A stretch of 6,048 nucleotides of DNA from CAJWKT01 sp964465375. Its GTDB lineage: Bacteria > Pseudomonadota > Gammaproteobacteria > Steroidobacterales > Rariloculaceae. The stretch spans positions 1 through 6,048 of the forward strand of contig CAYXIJ010000048.1 in assembly GCA_964465375.1 (NCBI GenBank), in the 5' to 3' direction. The stretch's first letter is position 1, and each line of letters opens with the position of its first letter. Of this stretch, positions 1 through 6,048 are shown piece by piece. A program made the position numbers and the translations under genes. The notes beneath the pieces are model-generated. The model searched no databases. It was not told the origin of the DNA and worked only from the letters and a program-made list of their open reading frames with translations.

Positions 1-1
1 T

Positions 2-1297
2 CATCTGGCTAAAGAACACCTGACCGAAGGTGGAGTTTTTGTGCAGTGGATGAATTCAGAATTCGTAGATGCGCCACTATTACAAAGCCTTGCTGCTACG
101 GTGCTCGAAGAATTCTCACATGTTCGGCTCTACCAACCTAATACTCATATGCTGATGTTCATAGGATCTGACCAAAAGCTTGAACCCGAATTACAGCTGG
201 CTAGAACTGGTCGGCCCATTACTGATGACATCATGCACTTCAGTCGTATGGGAATTAATGCCGCAGAGGACTTAGTCGGTGCCCTAGTGATGGATCAAGA
301 AGGCCTTGAGAAATTTTCTCTGGGAGCACCCCTTAGCACCGACGATAACAACCTCATGGCCACCCGGAGCCGCAGCCTGGCTGATGGACTCTACCTTTCA
401 GAGCTACTTGAATTACTAGCCCCCTATGACCCACTGCTTAACCCGGACAGTTGGGTGTACACTCAACTGGGTAATAGCCTAAATTTCGGCTACATAGCCC
501 AGAGACTGATCAATCTAGGCCAGACGCAGCGCGCTGGTGCAATGGCAGAAATTCTCCCAAATCGATCCGCCGAATTTTTAGTGTACGCCCTAATTTATCT
601 GTCTCAGGGACAACAGAACGAAGCAAGCCAAGCCATGCGGACTGCCTTCATTGCAGATCCCAGCAACATGCAGGCACGCTATCTACTCATTCATGATTAT
701 TTGGATCTTATTGCTCAAAACAACGCATCAGACGATTTACTTTCCATTGTCAACGGATTGCGAGGTGGGGCTGCTGCGGTTGTCAGAGGATGGCAGTACA
801 GCACAGACCAAGACTGGCAATCCCTGTATGCACTAGACAATGAAATGAATAGGAGTCAAATTACAGATCTTTGGTATACAAATGCGGCTCGCTTGCGCGC
901 GGAATGGCGAACTAGAATATCGCCTAGTGAAGAACGCTTCTCCTCTGAGCAATTAAATGCGCTGCGTCTCATTGATCGGGCCCTACTGATTGCGCCAGAC
1001 CGTGCTCTATATCTACTGCGGCTAGCCAGCGCCGTTGGCATTAAAGATGGGGACATTTTGATTGAGTCAGCGCGCGTGATCGCATCCTTCATCGAACAAG
1101 AACTTCAGGACTCTTTCATTAACGGTTACAGTTTCAGCAATCAACAACTTCAAAGCATGGGGAAAAATCTTCAACTGATCGCAAACCTTCTTGATGGAGC
1201 TTTGATTGAGCATGCCCCAAGCCGAGCAGAAGAAATTCGTGAAAAAGTCATGGATCTACTGAACTATGTTGATGCTTACGGCGTAACCGTTAACTGA
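2..1297 (+). CDS. Spermidine synthase-like protein with TPR-like C-terminal tail, 5' truncated by window edge
   Basis: The reading frame is open from base 2 to the TGA at 1295-1297 (431 residues), so the true start lies upstream; the GTG at 41 falls inside the domain and is not a credible start. Fragment residues about 1-60, including EGGVFVQWM and HMLMFIG, resemble the end of the Rossmann methyltransferase-type domain of spermidine/spermine synthase-like proteins, where a 'gGlfvqW' strand follows the active-site region. Around residues 109-125 the string APLSTDDNNLMA resembles the 'NTDD.P.IE' segment seen in membrane-fused spermidine synthase homologues. Residues about 160-225 form helix pairs (YIAQRLINLGQTQRAGAMAE, then ALIYLSQGQQNEASQAMRTA ending in DPSN) of TPR type, and the remainder is also helical. 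The visible part has no membrane segment; in many relatives an N-terminal transporter-like membrane region precedes the synthase domain, but that would be outside this window. The catalytic residues are also outside, so polyamine synthesis is not established. The family call is by recognition and moderately confident. Confidence 0.68.
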   Translation, partial: HLAKEHLTEGGVFVQWMNSEFVDAPLLQSLAATVLEEFSHVRLYQPNTHMLMFIGSDQKLEPELQLARTGRPITDDIMHFSRMGINAAEDLVGALVMDQEGLEKFSLGAPLSTDDNNLMATRSRSLADGLYLSELLELLAPYDPLLNPDSWVYTQLGNSLNFGYIAQRLINLGQTQRAGAMAEILPNRSAEFLVYALIYLSQGQQNEASQAMRTAFIADPSNMQARYLLIHDYLDLIAQNNASDDLLSIVNGLRGGAAAVVRGWQYSTDQDWQSLYALDNEMNRSQITDLWYTNAARLRAEWRTRISPSEERFSSEQLNALRLIDRALLIAPDRALYLLRLASAVGIKDGDILIESARVIASFIEQELQDSFINGYSFSNQQLQSMGKNLQLIANLLDGALIEHAPSRAEEIREKVMDLLNYVDAYGVTVN

Positions 1298-1452
1298 ATG
1301 GTCATAATGCTAATTTATCTGTTTGGGTGCTCGACTTGATGGGATCATCTCCACGCGCCGGTATCACTATTATTGAACCTTTTCGCAAACCATAATTTTC
1401 TTCGAAAACGATTTCTAACTTCCCATTTCGGTTTACCACTGCCATCATTAGG

Positions 1453-2814
1453 ATGGTGGGGGATTTCATTACACAAGCGCTCTCGACGGCTTCAAATTTT
1501 ATCTGGGGTCCGTACCTTCTGATACCACTACTCCTCGCTACGGGTGTTTTTCTGACAATTCGTCTGCGTGGCCTGCAATTCAGACAACTGGGGCACGCCC
1601 TTTATCTGGCACTGATTGTGCGGAAAGAGGAAAGCACCCATGGGGAAATCTCTCACTTTCAGGCATTGATGACTGCTCTTGCAGCCACCGTAGGCACGGG
1701 CAATATTGTTGGTGTAGCCACAGCAATAGCCCTCGGTGGGCCCGGTGCTCTCTTCTGGATGTGGGTCACCGGACTCGTTGGCCTAGCCACAAAATACTGC
1801 GAGGCCCTATTGTCAGTGAAGTACCGGACCCTGGATCACCGCGGCGAATACGCAGGCGGGCCAATGTACTATCTTACGCGAGGCATTAACCAGAAAAAAC
1901 TGGGGGGCTTACTGGGTTGGCTTTTCGCGTTATTTACATCGGTAGCCGCCTTTGGAATTGGCAACATGGTTCAGTCCAATGCGGTTGCAGACGCGGTTGC
2001 GGGTGCTTTCGGTCTTAGGGAATGGGTCACGGGCCTGGTGATTGCCATTGCGCTAGGGCTCGTCATTCTTGGAGGCATCAAGTCCATAGGACGAGTTACC
2101 AGTATTTTTGTGCCGACTATGATTATCCTCTACCTTGCAATCAGCAGTGCAATCTGGATTCTAAATATAGAGGAAATTCCGGCTGCCTTTTCTTTGGTAT
2201 TCCGCGATGCCTTTACTGGATCTGCGGCAACGGGTGGCTTTGCTGGAACCACTATGGCGCTTGCCATGCGTTACGGAATCGCGAGAGGAATCTTCTCCAA
2301 TGAGTCGGGCCTAGGATCTGCTGGCATTGTTGCGGCGGCAGCCCAAACGCAACAACCAGCGCGTCAAGCCTTAGTCTCAATGACTCAGACTTTTATTGAC
2401 ACATTAGTAGTATGCACCTTTACTGGAATCGCCATCATAGCTACAGGCGTTTGGAATTCGGGTGAAAATGGTGCCACCCTTACCCAGCTTGCATTCAACA
2501 ACAATTTTCCGGTTGTTGGCCCTGCCATTGTGGCCATCGGACTCACCATGTTTGCATTTTCAACCATCTTGGGATGGAGCTACTACGGTGAACGAAGCAT
2601 CCAGTACATACTGGGAAAATGGTCGGTCATCCCTTATCGTGTGGTCTTTGTGTTAGCAGCATTCTATGGCTCAGTGCGAACACTTGACTTCGTATGGCTG
2701 TTCTCTGATGTGATGAACGGTCTAATGGCATTGCCAAATCTAATTGGATTGATTCTTCTGAGTGGCGTAGTAGTCCGGGAAACCAACGACTTTCTTGGAA
2801 AAACTAGGCGTTGA
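1453..2814 (+). CDS. Sodium:alanine/glycine symporter, AGCS family
   Basis: A complete 453-residue inner-membrane protein that should co-import a small neutral amino acid (alanine or glycine in characterised relatives) with Na+. Length matches the family. Signature segments appear in order: FIWGPYLL and TIRLRGLQFRQ near the N-terminus (residues 16-45), ALAATVGTGNIVGVAT (75-90), GGPGALFWMW followed by ATKYCEA (95-118), GEYAGGPMYYLTRG (131-144), RGIFSNESGLGSA (278-290), WSYYGERSIQYI (385-396) and NLIGLILLSGVV (439-450). About ten or more hydrophobic helices are visible. ATG 1453 is the first usable start after an in-frame TAA at 1393-1395 and gives the usual short N-terminus, but no good Shine-Dalgarno sequence precedes it (only TTAGG directly abutting the ATG). 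It follows the spermidine-synthase-like gene by 155 bases, so it probably has its own promoter, though I see no convincing one. Exact substrate (alanine, glycine, serine) cannot be told from the sequence. Symbols such as alsT or agcS are used for relatives but are not assigned here. Confidence 0.95.
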   Translation: MVGDFITQALSTASNFIWGPYLLIPLLLATGVFLTIRLRGLQFRQLGHALYLALIVRKEESTHGEISHFQALMTALAATVGTGNIVGVATAIALGGPGALFWMWVTGLVGLATKYCEALLSVKYRTLDHRGEYAGGPMYYLTRGINQKKLGGLLGWLFALFTSVAAFGIGNMVQSNAVADAVAGAFGLREWVTGLVIAIALGLVILGGIKSIGRVTSIFVPTMIILYLAISSAIWILNIEEIPAAFSLVFRDAFTGSAATGGFAGTTMALAMRYGIARGIFSNESGLGSAGIVAAAAQTQQPARQALVSMTQTFIDTLVVCTFTGIAIIATGVWNSGENGATLTQLAFNNNFPVVGPAIVAIGLTMFAFSTILGWSYYGERSIQYILGKWSVIPYRVVFVLAAFYGSVRTLDFVWLFSDVMNGLMALPNLIGLILLSGVVVRETNDFLGKTRR

Positions 2815-2816
2815 GC

Positions 2817-2841
2817 AAAAAAAAGGGGCACAGAGCTACCC
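2817..2841 (-). terminator. Probable rho-independent terminator of the minus-strand MFS gene
   Basis: Read on the minus strand downstream of the MFS stop codon, GGGTA (2841-2837) can pair with TGCCC (2830-2826), giving a 5-bp stem including one G-T pair and a 6-base loop. One C and then a run of eight T (2824-2817) follow. The stem is short, but the uninterrupted U-tract in the right direction and position supports termination just before the oppositely oriented symporter gene. It does not explain termination of the symporter transcript, which would read the A-rich strand. Confidence 0.5.
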
Positions 2842-2888
2842 ATACATAATAAATAGTCTAGAAAGATCAACGAAGAAATTTTCTAGTG

Positions 2889-4217
2889 TCAGGTTTTAGA
2901 GGGCGTCTGCTCTGGTATTAAGCTCGGCTGACCCCCTGGCGCAACAATGCGGCACCAGATAGCAGCCAAACACAGCAAGAGCTGATAACCCCCAATCAAC
3001 ACAAAGGGCGCCCATGGAGCAATGGAATCAAACTTCTGGCCGCCGTACCACATGAACCACATAATAAAGATAGCAGTCACCAAATTCGACATAGCAATAA
3101 CGCTACCCCGTTCCTTTGCAGACGCTTCCTGACCAATGAGCGTATAGGAAGCGTTAACGGAACTTGCTGTGGCCATGAAGAGCAATGCCATCACCGGCAA
3201 CATGGCATAGTCAAGTGGGTTCGTAATGAACATCATGGAACAATAACCTATCCCTGCAATCGCCATTGCAATTGCAAAAGCCGTAATCCGCAAGATCCTG
3301 TCCATGATGACACCAAAGATTAAACCCCAAGCGATCCGTGCGATTTCTGCTAGCGCAATGATCACCCCAAACCGTGCCAGCGCCTCAGCCTGAGAAAAAC
3401 CCATGTCTGCTGCTGCAACCGAAGCCCATGCCGCAAGAAAGGTATTCTTTACGGCCAGATCAGAGCGGCCCGTCATCATGCCGAGATAGGACAAGGCAAT
3501 TCGTGGGTTCTTTGCAGCACGCACTCCGCTCATGGCTAGCACACGCCAAGGCGGCCTCTGGCTAACCGGGACTGCATTCCAGCCCCTCAGCCCAATCCAA
3601 ACGGCCAGCCACGCGCAGAATGCAATCAGCGCTGCAGTCAGAAACATTACGCGGCCAGCGGCTACGGGCTGCCATCCTTGGCTTACAAGGATATCGGCAA
3701 TACGCACAACGGTGACACCATAGAGTGCATGCCCAAGTGCGATCGTCGCGCCATACACACCGACAACCTTCCCCCGGCTGCCTTCCGCGGTTAAGTCGTT
3801 AGCTAGCGCAATTGTGACGCTACCCATGCCGCCCACGCCGGCTGCGAAAAACCCTCGGATCACGGCCAGCTGCGAGAAAGTTTCAGCAAATGGATAGAAA
3901 ACAAAAGTCAGGCAGATAATCCCGATTGAGAGAAGCAGGACGGGCCGCCGGCCAGATTTATCCACCAACAATCCCAGAGGTATGATACAGAGGATAATGG
4001 CGATCTCTTGCACACTCATCAGATTCCCCGATACCGTCCCCATTTCGGAACTCGGAATCAAAAGGTGCTCAGCAAGAACATACGCGTTCATGGTCTGCAA
4101 CTTGCTCATTAGTGGCACGCATAAAAACGCGACTAAAACAAGCGTAAGAAAATGTAATGCCTTTACGCCATCATTTAGCTCGATTGGACCTATCCAGATA
4201 CGACTCGGCGTGGCCAT
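2889..4217 (-). CDS. Major facilitator superfamily (MFS) transporter
   Basis: A complete 442-residue polytopic inner-membrane transporter, normal length for a 12-helix MFS protein. Its substrate is not recognisable. After a short polar N-terminus (residues 1-19) hydrophobic helices begin at about 21-37. The loop between helices 2 and 3 carries the MFS motif A as PLGLLVDKSGRRPVLL (residues 80-95; G82, D86, G89, R90, R91). Helix 4 is preceded by VIRGFFAAGVGG, and the central cytoplasmic loop lies around residues 216-240. A second half follows with a degenerate motif-A-like segment LIFGVIMDRILR in the equivalent loop. The ATG at 4217 is supported by a good ribosome binding site (AGGGGA, five bases upstream). 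It is convergent with the AGCS symporter (74-base gap) and divergent from the PDZ pseudoprotease gene. The minus-strand upstream region contains TATATAAA but I see no matching -35 box. Neither the neighbour genes nor a linked regulator indicate whether it imports a metabolite or exports a compound. Confidence 0.9.
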   Translation of the reverse strand: MATPSRIWIGPIELNDGVKALHFLTLVLVAFLCVPLMSKLQTMNAYVLAEHLLIPSSEMGTVSGNLMSVQEIAIILCIIPLGLLVDKSGRRPVLLLSIGIICLTFVFYPFAETFSQLAVIRGFFAAGVGGMGSVTIALANDLTAEGSRGKVVGVYGATIALGHALYGVTVVRIADILVSQGWQPVAAGRVMFLTAALIAFCAWLAVWIGLRGWNAVPVSQRPPWRVLAMSGVRAAKNPRIALSYLGMMTGRSDLAVKNTFLAAWASVAAADMGFSQAEALARFGVIIALAEIARIAWGLIFGVIMDRILRITAFAIAMAIAGIGYCSMMFITNPLDYAMLPVMALLFMATASSVNASYTLIGQEASAKERGSVIAMSNLVTAIFIMWFMWYGGQKFDSIAPWAPFVLIGGYQLLLCLAAIWCRIVAPGGQPSLIPEQTPSKT

Positions 4218-4222
4218 CGGTA

Positions 4223-4228
4223 TCCCCT
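4223..4228 (-). promoter_or_regulatory. Ribosome binding site of the MFS gene
   Basis: On the minus strand the sequence reads AGGGGA, then TACCG, then the ATG ending at 4215. This purine-rich Shine-Dalgarno match at a 5-base spacing fixes the MFS start codon at 4217 and is the clearest ribosome binding site in the window. Confidence 0.7.
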
Positions 4229-4347
4229 ATTAATGTTGTTTATATACCAAGCAACCAAGAATCAGTCCTAGTATGCACCATTAAAAACAAAAAAACCTGT
4301 GCACCTCTCGCAGAATAGTGCTAGTAAGGCTACTATTCAACGTAGCT

Positions 4348-5289
4348 ATGATCGATGTGCCACGACCAATAGTGACTGAAATTCCGACATTGCCTGACGC
4401 AATGGTTTCCGTACGAACCCATATTCCTGAGGATGCTATGAGCGCTGGCTTATTAGGCACAGAACGGGTTGGCCATGGTGTGCGAATTCGGGAAGACGGC
4501 TTAATAGTAACCATTGGTTACGTAATAAACGAAGCCGAAAAAATCTGGATTACAACAAACGAAGGTGTAGCAGTTCCGGGTTTTGTAGTTGGCTCCGACT
4601 TCGAGAGTGGCCTTGGTTTAGTAAAACCAACGATGTCCCTCACTGGCCCAGCTATGAAAATTGGAAGCTCTTCCTTTTTAAGAATTAACGATCCCGTAAC
4701 TATTCTAGGAAGCGGATCTGAAAATAGGATGACTGCTGCAAACGTGATAGCAAAGCAAGAATTTGCGGGTCGTTGGGAATATGTCTTAGATGAGGCGCTC
4801 TTCACCGCACCACCACATGAAAACTGGTCTGGGGCGGCGTTGATTGATAAAAATGGAAACCTTTGCGGTATTGGCTCGCTAGTTATTCAAGGCCTTGAGA
4901 TCCATAGCTCTTTTGCAACGGTTAATATGTTCGTTCCGATAGATCTCTTAACACCGATTATTGATGAAATTTGCGAACGTGGTCAGCGTTTCTCTCCAGC
5001 TCGGCCCTGGATGGGTGTGCTTGTACAAGACAGCGATGAATCTCTCACAGTAGTCGGTGTTTACCGTAACTGTCCTGCTGATAAGGCCGGCTTGCAGCCC
5101 GGGGATGTCGTTTTGCGTGTCAACGAAGAACCCGTATCAACTCTGGCTAACATGTTTAGACAAGTATGGAGCCTCGGAAGCGCAGGCGTCGAAATTCCAA
5201 TCACTGTTTTACGGGACTCGGAAAGATGTGAAACTGTTATCGAATCAGCTGACAGAACTGCCTTTATGAGAAAGGGGACCCTGCAATAA
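4348..5289 (+). CDS. HtrA/Deg-like trypsin-fold protein with C-terminal PDZ domain, catalytic His and Asp apparently lost
   Basis: A 313-residue protein (from ATG 4348) combining a degenerate S1C serine-protease domain (about residues 20-205) with one PDZ domain (about 219-290). In active HtrA proteins the catalytic His lies in a 'DGyIVTNnHVV' segment; here the matching text is DGLIVTIGYVI, placing Tyr58 at the His position. The 'DpesDLALLK' segment with catalytic Asp matches DFESGLGLVK, placing Gly88 there. The nucleophile region 'GNSGGPL' matches NWSGAAL, keeping Ser161 but with altered neighbours. The PDZ part shows PWMGVLV and ADKAGLQPGDVVLRVNEEPV, typical of Deg PDZ domains. No signal peptide or membrane anchor is evident, unlike periplasmic DegP/DegS, so it may be cytoplasmic. 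By inference it is a non-proteolytic binding or regulatory protein. The start is uncertain: GTG 4318 in the same frame would add ten residues, and neither start has a convincing ribosome binding site. I chose ATG 4348 because it is the only ATG before the protease-like domain. It diverges from the MFS gene. Confidence 0.82.
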   Translation: MIDVPRPIVTEIPTLPDAMVSVRTHIPEDAMSAGLLGTERVGHGVRIREDGLIVTIGYVINEAEKIWITTNEGVAVPGFVVGSDFESGLGLVKPTMSLTGPAMKIGSSSFLRINDPVTILGSGSENRMTAANVIAKQEFAGRWEYVLDEALFTAPPHENWSGAALIDKNGNLCGIGSLVIQGLEIHSSFATVNMFVPIDLLTPIIDEICERGQRFSPARPWMGVLVQDSDESLTVVGVYRNCPADKAGLQPGDVVLRVNEEPVSTLANMFRQVWSLGSAGVEIPITVLRDSERCETVIESADRTAFMRKGTLQ

Positions 5290-5297
5290 TTCAACTG

Positions 5298-5321
5298 AAA
5301 AAGGCCGCTCCCCGAGCGGTC
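5298..5321 (-). terminator. Rho-independent terminator of the minus-strand CMD-family gene
   Basis: An 8-bp GC-rich inverted repeat (5303-5310 GGCCGCTC and 5314-5321 GAGCGGTC, one G-T pair, loop of three bases) is followed on the minus strand by five T (5302-5298). It begins about ten bases past the TAG of the CMD-family gene, the expected position for its intrinsic terminator. The plus-strand copy of the hairpin lies 13 bases after the PDZ-protein stop but has only ATTAC after it, so it would be a weaker terminator in that direction, perhaps acting bidirectionally. Confidence 0.82.
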
Positions 5322-5331
5322 ATTACAGAAC

Positions 5332-5898
5332 CTATAGAAGCTCCTCACTGGCACCTTCTGGCAAAGGCACACGGAAGGTTTTTATCGTAAAAGAAACCAG
5401 TGAGTAATAGCCGAGGATTCCAACAAGATCAACGACTCCTCCTTCTCCAACTGAATCTTTTATGCGATTAAAGAGTGAATTATCAATTTCGCGGTTTTCC
5501 AACAAACGTATAGTGAACTCATATACGGTAGTTAAATCCGAGTCATTAAAAACAGGTACCTGCCCCAAACGGATCTGCTCGACGACTTCAGGAGGTAGGC
5601 CAGCTTCTATCGCCATTGGTTTATGGGCCCACCACTCAAATTCCGCGCCCCAAAACCGGGCTACTATTAGCACTACGAGCTCAGATATTTGGCGGCTTAA
5701 GGAAGTCTGATAGCGTGTGTATTCCCCGAGGCGTTGCGCTCGGTCCATGAACTCCGGCCTCGGAAGCCATGCTGCCAGGGGGCCCGGGACTGAACCCCTA
5801 GGCCCCGCTACGATGGCATCAAAAACCTTCCGCTGTGCATCATTAAGCTCTTCTCGCGCGGGCTCTCTCATTCTTTTCTGATCAATTTTTTTTGTCAT
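5332..5898 (-). CDS. Carboxymuconolactone decarboxylase (CMD/AhpD-like) family protein without cysteines
   Basis: A complete 188-residue, mostly helical soluble protein. The CMD-like core is residues about 45-110, with SRQISELVVLIVARFWGAEF, EWWAH and IEAGLPPEVVEQIRLG as the recognisable family segments. Relatives include gamma-carboxymuconolactone decarboxylase of protocatechuate degradation and the alkylhydroperoxidase AhpD. Against the AhpD spacing (Glu, 12 residues to Cys, 3 to Cys, 4 to His), Glu73 and His92 are retained but the cysteine positions hold Ala85 and Glu88. The whole protein contains no cysteine, so AhpD-type thiol peroxidase chemistry is excluded. The actual reaction is unknown; no protocatechuate pathway genes are nearby. 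The ATG at 5898 is chosen because it is the first ATG and has a weak AGG seven bases upstream; an internal ATG at 5871 would remove nine mostly charged residues. A good terminator follows the TAG stop, and the gene converges on the PDZ-protein gene, so it appears to be transcribed singly. Confidence 0.85.
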   Translation of the reverse strand: MTKKIDQKRMREPAREELNDAQRKVFDAIVAGPRGSVPGPLAAWLPRPEFMDRAQRLGEYTRYQTSLSRQISELVVLIVARFWGAEFEWWAHKPMAIEAGLPPEVVEQIRLGQVPVFNDSDLTTVYEFTIRLLENREIDNSLFNRIKDSVGEGGVVDLVGILGYYSLVSFTIKTFRVPLPEGASEELL

Positions 5899-5978
5899 AG
5901 CTTGGCCTGTATTGTTCTAGTCAAAAATCAAAACTAGCTTTGTAAGCCTCCCCCCTACTAACGCACCGGTTATACTAT

Positions 5979-6009
5979 TTTATAATGCTTATTTTAGCTA
6001 AACTCTTAA
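5979..6009 (-). promoter_or_regulatory. Tentative promoter of the CMD-family gene with embedded palindrome
   Basis: On the minus strand TTAAGA (6009-6004) and TATAAA (5984-5979) are separated by 19 bases, a longer spacer than ideal. The spacer contains a perfect 10-base palindrome, TTTAGCTAAA (5993-6002), which could be an operator. Transcription from here would give a leader of roughly 75 bases before the CMD-family ATG. AT-rich sequence produces such matches by chance, and the plus strand of the same stretch also contains TATAAT (5981-5986) without a -35 partner, so this is only a candidate. Confidence 0.22.
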
Positions 6010-6048
6010 GATATGCTCCGAGCAAGAATATCGAGATAGCATCCGACT

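Noticed and set aside
51..65. Tandem GAATTC-A-GAATTC near the left edge as a possible repeat or cloning artefact
   Set aside because: It lies in frame within coding sequence (encoding NSEFVD) and two neighbouring 6-base sites are easily explained by chance.
856..1092. Minus-strand open frame of 78 codons inside the synthase-like gene
   Set aside because: It is fully antisense to a well-supported coding region, has an Arg/Ser-rich composition and no recognisable domain; it is a shadow frame.
1298..1452. Glycine riboswitch upstream of the AGCS symporter
   Set aside because: Such symporters are sometimes riboswitch-controlled, but the gap shows none of the conserved purine-rich glycine aptamer segments or paired stems that I could recognise.
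2858..2886. Inverted repeat CTAGAAA / TTTCTAG as a plus-strand terminator for the symporter gene
   Set aside because: The 7-bp stem is AT-rich with a 15-base loop and no U-tract follows it on the plus strand, so it is unlikely to terminate transcription.
3982..4233. Plus-strand open frame of 83 codons over the start of the MFS gene
   Set aside because: It is antisense to the MFS N-terminal half, which has clear family motifs and a ribosome binding site; no independent evidence for a protein here.
5061..5372. Minus-strand open frame of 103 codons spanning the PDZ gene end and the terminator
   Set aside because: It runs through the strong hairpin terminator and is antisense to the conserved PDZ domain; no recognisable protein.
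5985..6047. Plus-strand ATG followed by 20 open codons to the window edge, possibly the start of a next gene
   Set aside because: The ATG overlaps the TATAAT box, there is no ribosome binding site, and 21 codons in AT-rich sequence is not evidence of coding.
1..6048. A defence island, mobile element, CRISPR array or other multi-gene novel system
   Set aside because: All five genes belong to recognisable families of housekeeping or transport type, with no recombinase, repeat array, tRNA, or co-directional cluster to suggest such a system.

Overview
This is an ordinary stretch of bacterial chromosome: five protein-coding genes, dense packing, short intergenic gaps, and moderate base composition. 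Protein families and gene style suggest a proteobacterium, possibly an uncultivated marine-type gammaproteobacterium. That placement is an impression from family resemblance, not something the sequence proves. There are no RNA genes, CRISPR arrays, insertion sequences, attachment sites or replication origins that I can support, and no gene-free stretch exceeds about 155 bases.

Layout: (1) The left edge holds the 3' part of a plus-strand gene whose start lies outside the window. It resembles the C-terminal end of a spermidine-synthase-like (Rossmann methyltransferase fold) domain followed by a long helical, TPR-like tail. (2) After a 155-base gap comes a complete plus-strand sodium:alanine/glycine symporter of the AGCS family. 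(3) Converging on it from the right is a minus-strand major facilitator superfamily transporter, with a 74-base gap that carries a probable minus-strand terminator. (4) Divergent from the MFS gene, across 100-130 bases, is a plus-strand trypsin-fold plus PDZ protein related to HtrA/Deg proteases. The residues aligned with the catalytic His and Asp are replaced, so it is probably a pseudoprotease. (5) Converging on that gene is a minus-strand carboxymuconolactone decarboxylase (CMD/AhpD-like) family protein without any cysteine. The 42-base gap between genes 4 and 5 contains a strong hairpin followed by a U-tract in the minus-strand reading direction. The last 150 bases are AT-rich upstream sequence of gene 5.

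How they work together: strand alternation means at most genes 1 and 2 could share a transcript, and even that is doubtful given the gap. Two transporters sit side by side but in opposite orientation. No pathway or defence-type system can be assembled from these neighbours. The most interesting item is the degenerate HtrA-like PDZ protein, whose conserved-looking fold with lost catalytic residues suggests a scaffold or sensor role. No convincing novel multi-gene system is visible.
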